Assembly (NCBI GenBank): GCA_964468415.1
Contig: CAYXUS010000173.1
Coordinates: forward strand, 1 to 6,003
Length of the DNA: 6,003 nucleotides
Origin: Caldithrix sp964468415
Lineage (GTDB): Bacteria > Calditrichota > Calditrichia > Calditrichales > Calditrichaceae
Direction: 5' to 3'
Below, one piece after another: positions 5,423 to 6,003 of the stretch; position 1 is the first letter of the stretch, and every line of letters begins with the position of its first letter. The notes beneath the pieces are model-generated. The model was not told the DNA's origin. It searched no databases and was given only the letters and a program-made list of their open reading frames with translations. Made by a program: the position numbers and the translations under genes.

Positions 5423-6003
5423 TTAATATTTATCCTTTTTTGTAATCATTTCCTCAAAATAATCAGCGATGCCCGAGACATCTAAGATCACTTTCTTCAA
5501 AATCGTTGCATCATATTTTCCATTCAACACGGCAGAATAAACCAGCACATACCCGCTATCCACTTTGAATGTTTGAAAACTGCCAATATCCGCTTCTCCA
5601 TTCTTAATCAACAATTTTTGATAGATGGTATCGGGTAAAAGGGCTCGATAATAGGCCACAGTAGACCAGACATCATATTCTTCTTTTGATGTTACATTAG
5701 AAACGAATGGGGTAAGGTGAATTAATTGCGTTCGCTGATCTTCATACTTCAATACCAGTCTGTAATTTCCCTTATCCGTCATTTCGTAATTGTAACCAAT
5801 GCTCTTTAAGAGTTGTTCAATGAATGGAAGTTCGGCATCGTCTTCTATTGTAAATGAATCAAAAAAACGTTTTGTGTTTTCAGTGTATTCTTCATCGGGG
5901 GGCAGGGCTGCCAGCACCTCATAAAATCGATTGCCAGCCAGAAAAAACCTCATCCGGATTATAGCTTTACCATTCATTGCCGACATTTTGATTTCTCGTC
6001 CCG
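5423..6003 (-). CDS. YbjN-like domain protein, C-terminal part (5' end outside window)
   Basis: Counting from the first Met in the window (5986), the 187 residues fall in two parts. Residues 5-46 (GKAIIRMRFFLAGNRFYEVL to RFFDSF) resemble the tail of an alpha/beta domain often seen in secreted or lipoprotein-like proteins, where 'R.FL.GNR.Y.L' precedes 'FF.SF'. Residues 52-187 resemble the YbjN / type III chaperone-like fold: GYNYEMTDKGNYRL (64-77), the central 'LLIKNGEADIGSFQ' (125-138), and a final helix IADYFEEMITKKDKY (173-187). The reading frame stays open through the window edge (preceding codons GGA CGA GAA ATC AAA), ATG 5986 has no Shine-Dalgarno, and it would cut into the first domain. 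The real start is therefore upstream, outside the window. Stop TAA is at 5425-5423. Function is unknown; YbjN-fold proteins tend to bind partner proteins. Confidence 0.7.
   Translation of the reverse strand, partial: GREIKMSAMNGKAIIRMRFFLAGNRFYEVLAALPPDEEYTENTKRFFDSFTIEDDAELPFIEQLLKSIGYNYEMTDKGNYRLVLKYEDQRTQLIHLTPFVSNVTSKEEYDVWSTVAYYRALLPDTIYQKLLIKNGEADIGSFQTFKVDSGYVLVYSAVLNGKYDATILKKVILDVSGIADYFEEMITKKDKY

Overview
The window looks like a chromosomal piece of a free-living bacterium with moderately AT-rich genes, clear Shine-Dalgarno sites and occasional TTG or GTG starts. The gene styles (a DUF89 phosphatase, an orphan receiver protein, a GT4 glycosyltransferase, a Wzx-like flippase and a YbjN-like protein) and the dense GC-rich palindromic repeats at the left edge would fit a Calditrichota or Bacteroidota-type genome. 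That placement is an impression from the sequence, not a demonstrated assignment. No rRNA, tRNA, CRISPR array, phage gene or complete insertion sequence was seen.

Layout. Positions 1-335 carry no gene. They hold a mosaic of palindromes: a cluster of CCTNCGG-centred hairpins, two competing G/C-rich hairpins, and a pair of inverted REP-like units (112-154 and 192-235) that share their ends but have entirely different, self-complementary arms. A 43-base pure pyrimidine tract follows. At 341-380 an intrinsic terminator (minus strand) closes a 59-residue small gene (422-601, minus) with a near-perfect ribosome binding site. A DUF89-type metal-dependent phosphatase (772-1662, plus) then runs head-on into a single-domain response regulator (1659-2033, minus), and the two stop codons share one TTAA. 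Just upstream of the regulator's ribosome binding site lies a perfect 17-bp inverted repeat containing two CCAATTGG boxes 21 bp apart. A gene-poor gap follows, to about 2391.

The right half holds surface-polysaccharide genes: a GT4-type glycosyltransferase (2392-3552, plus) converging on a polysaccharide flippase (3825-5219, minus, TTG start). After a probable terminator (5271-5309, minus) comes the C-terminal part of a YbjN-like protein (5423 to the window edge, minus), whose 5' end lies outside the window.

How they may work together. The glycosyltransferase and flippase plausibly serve assembly and export of a lipid-linked glycan, but they lie in separate, convergent transcription units. 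The phosphatase and the receiver protein are linked by position only. The strongest candidates for something undescribed are the cloverleaf-like REP pair, the inverted repeat in front of the response regulator, and the small unrecognised gene with its own expression signals. I do not see convincing evidence of a complete novel multi-gene system.
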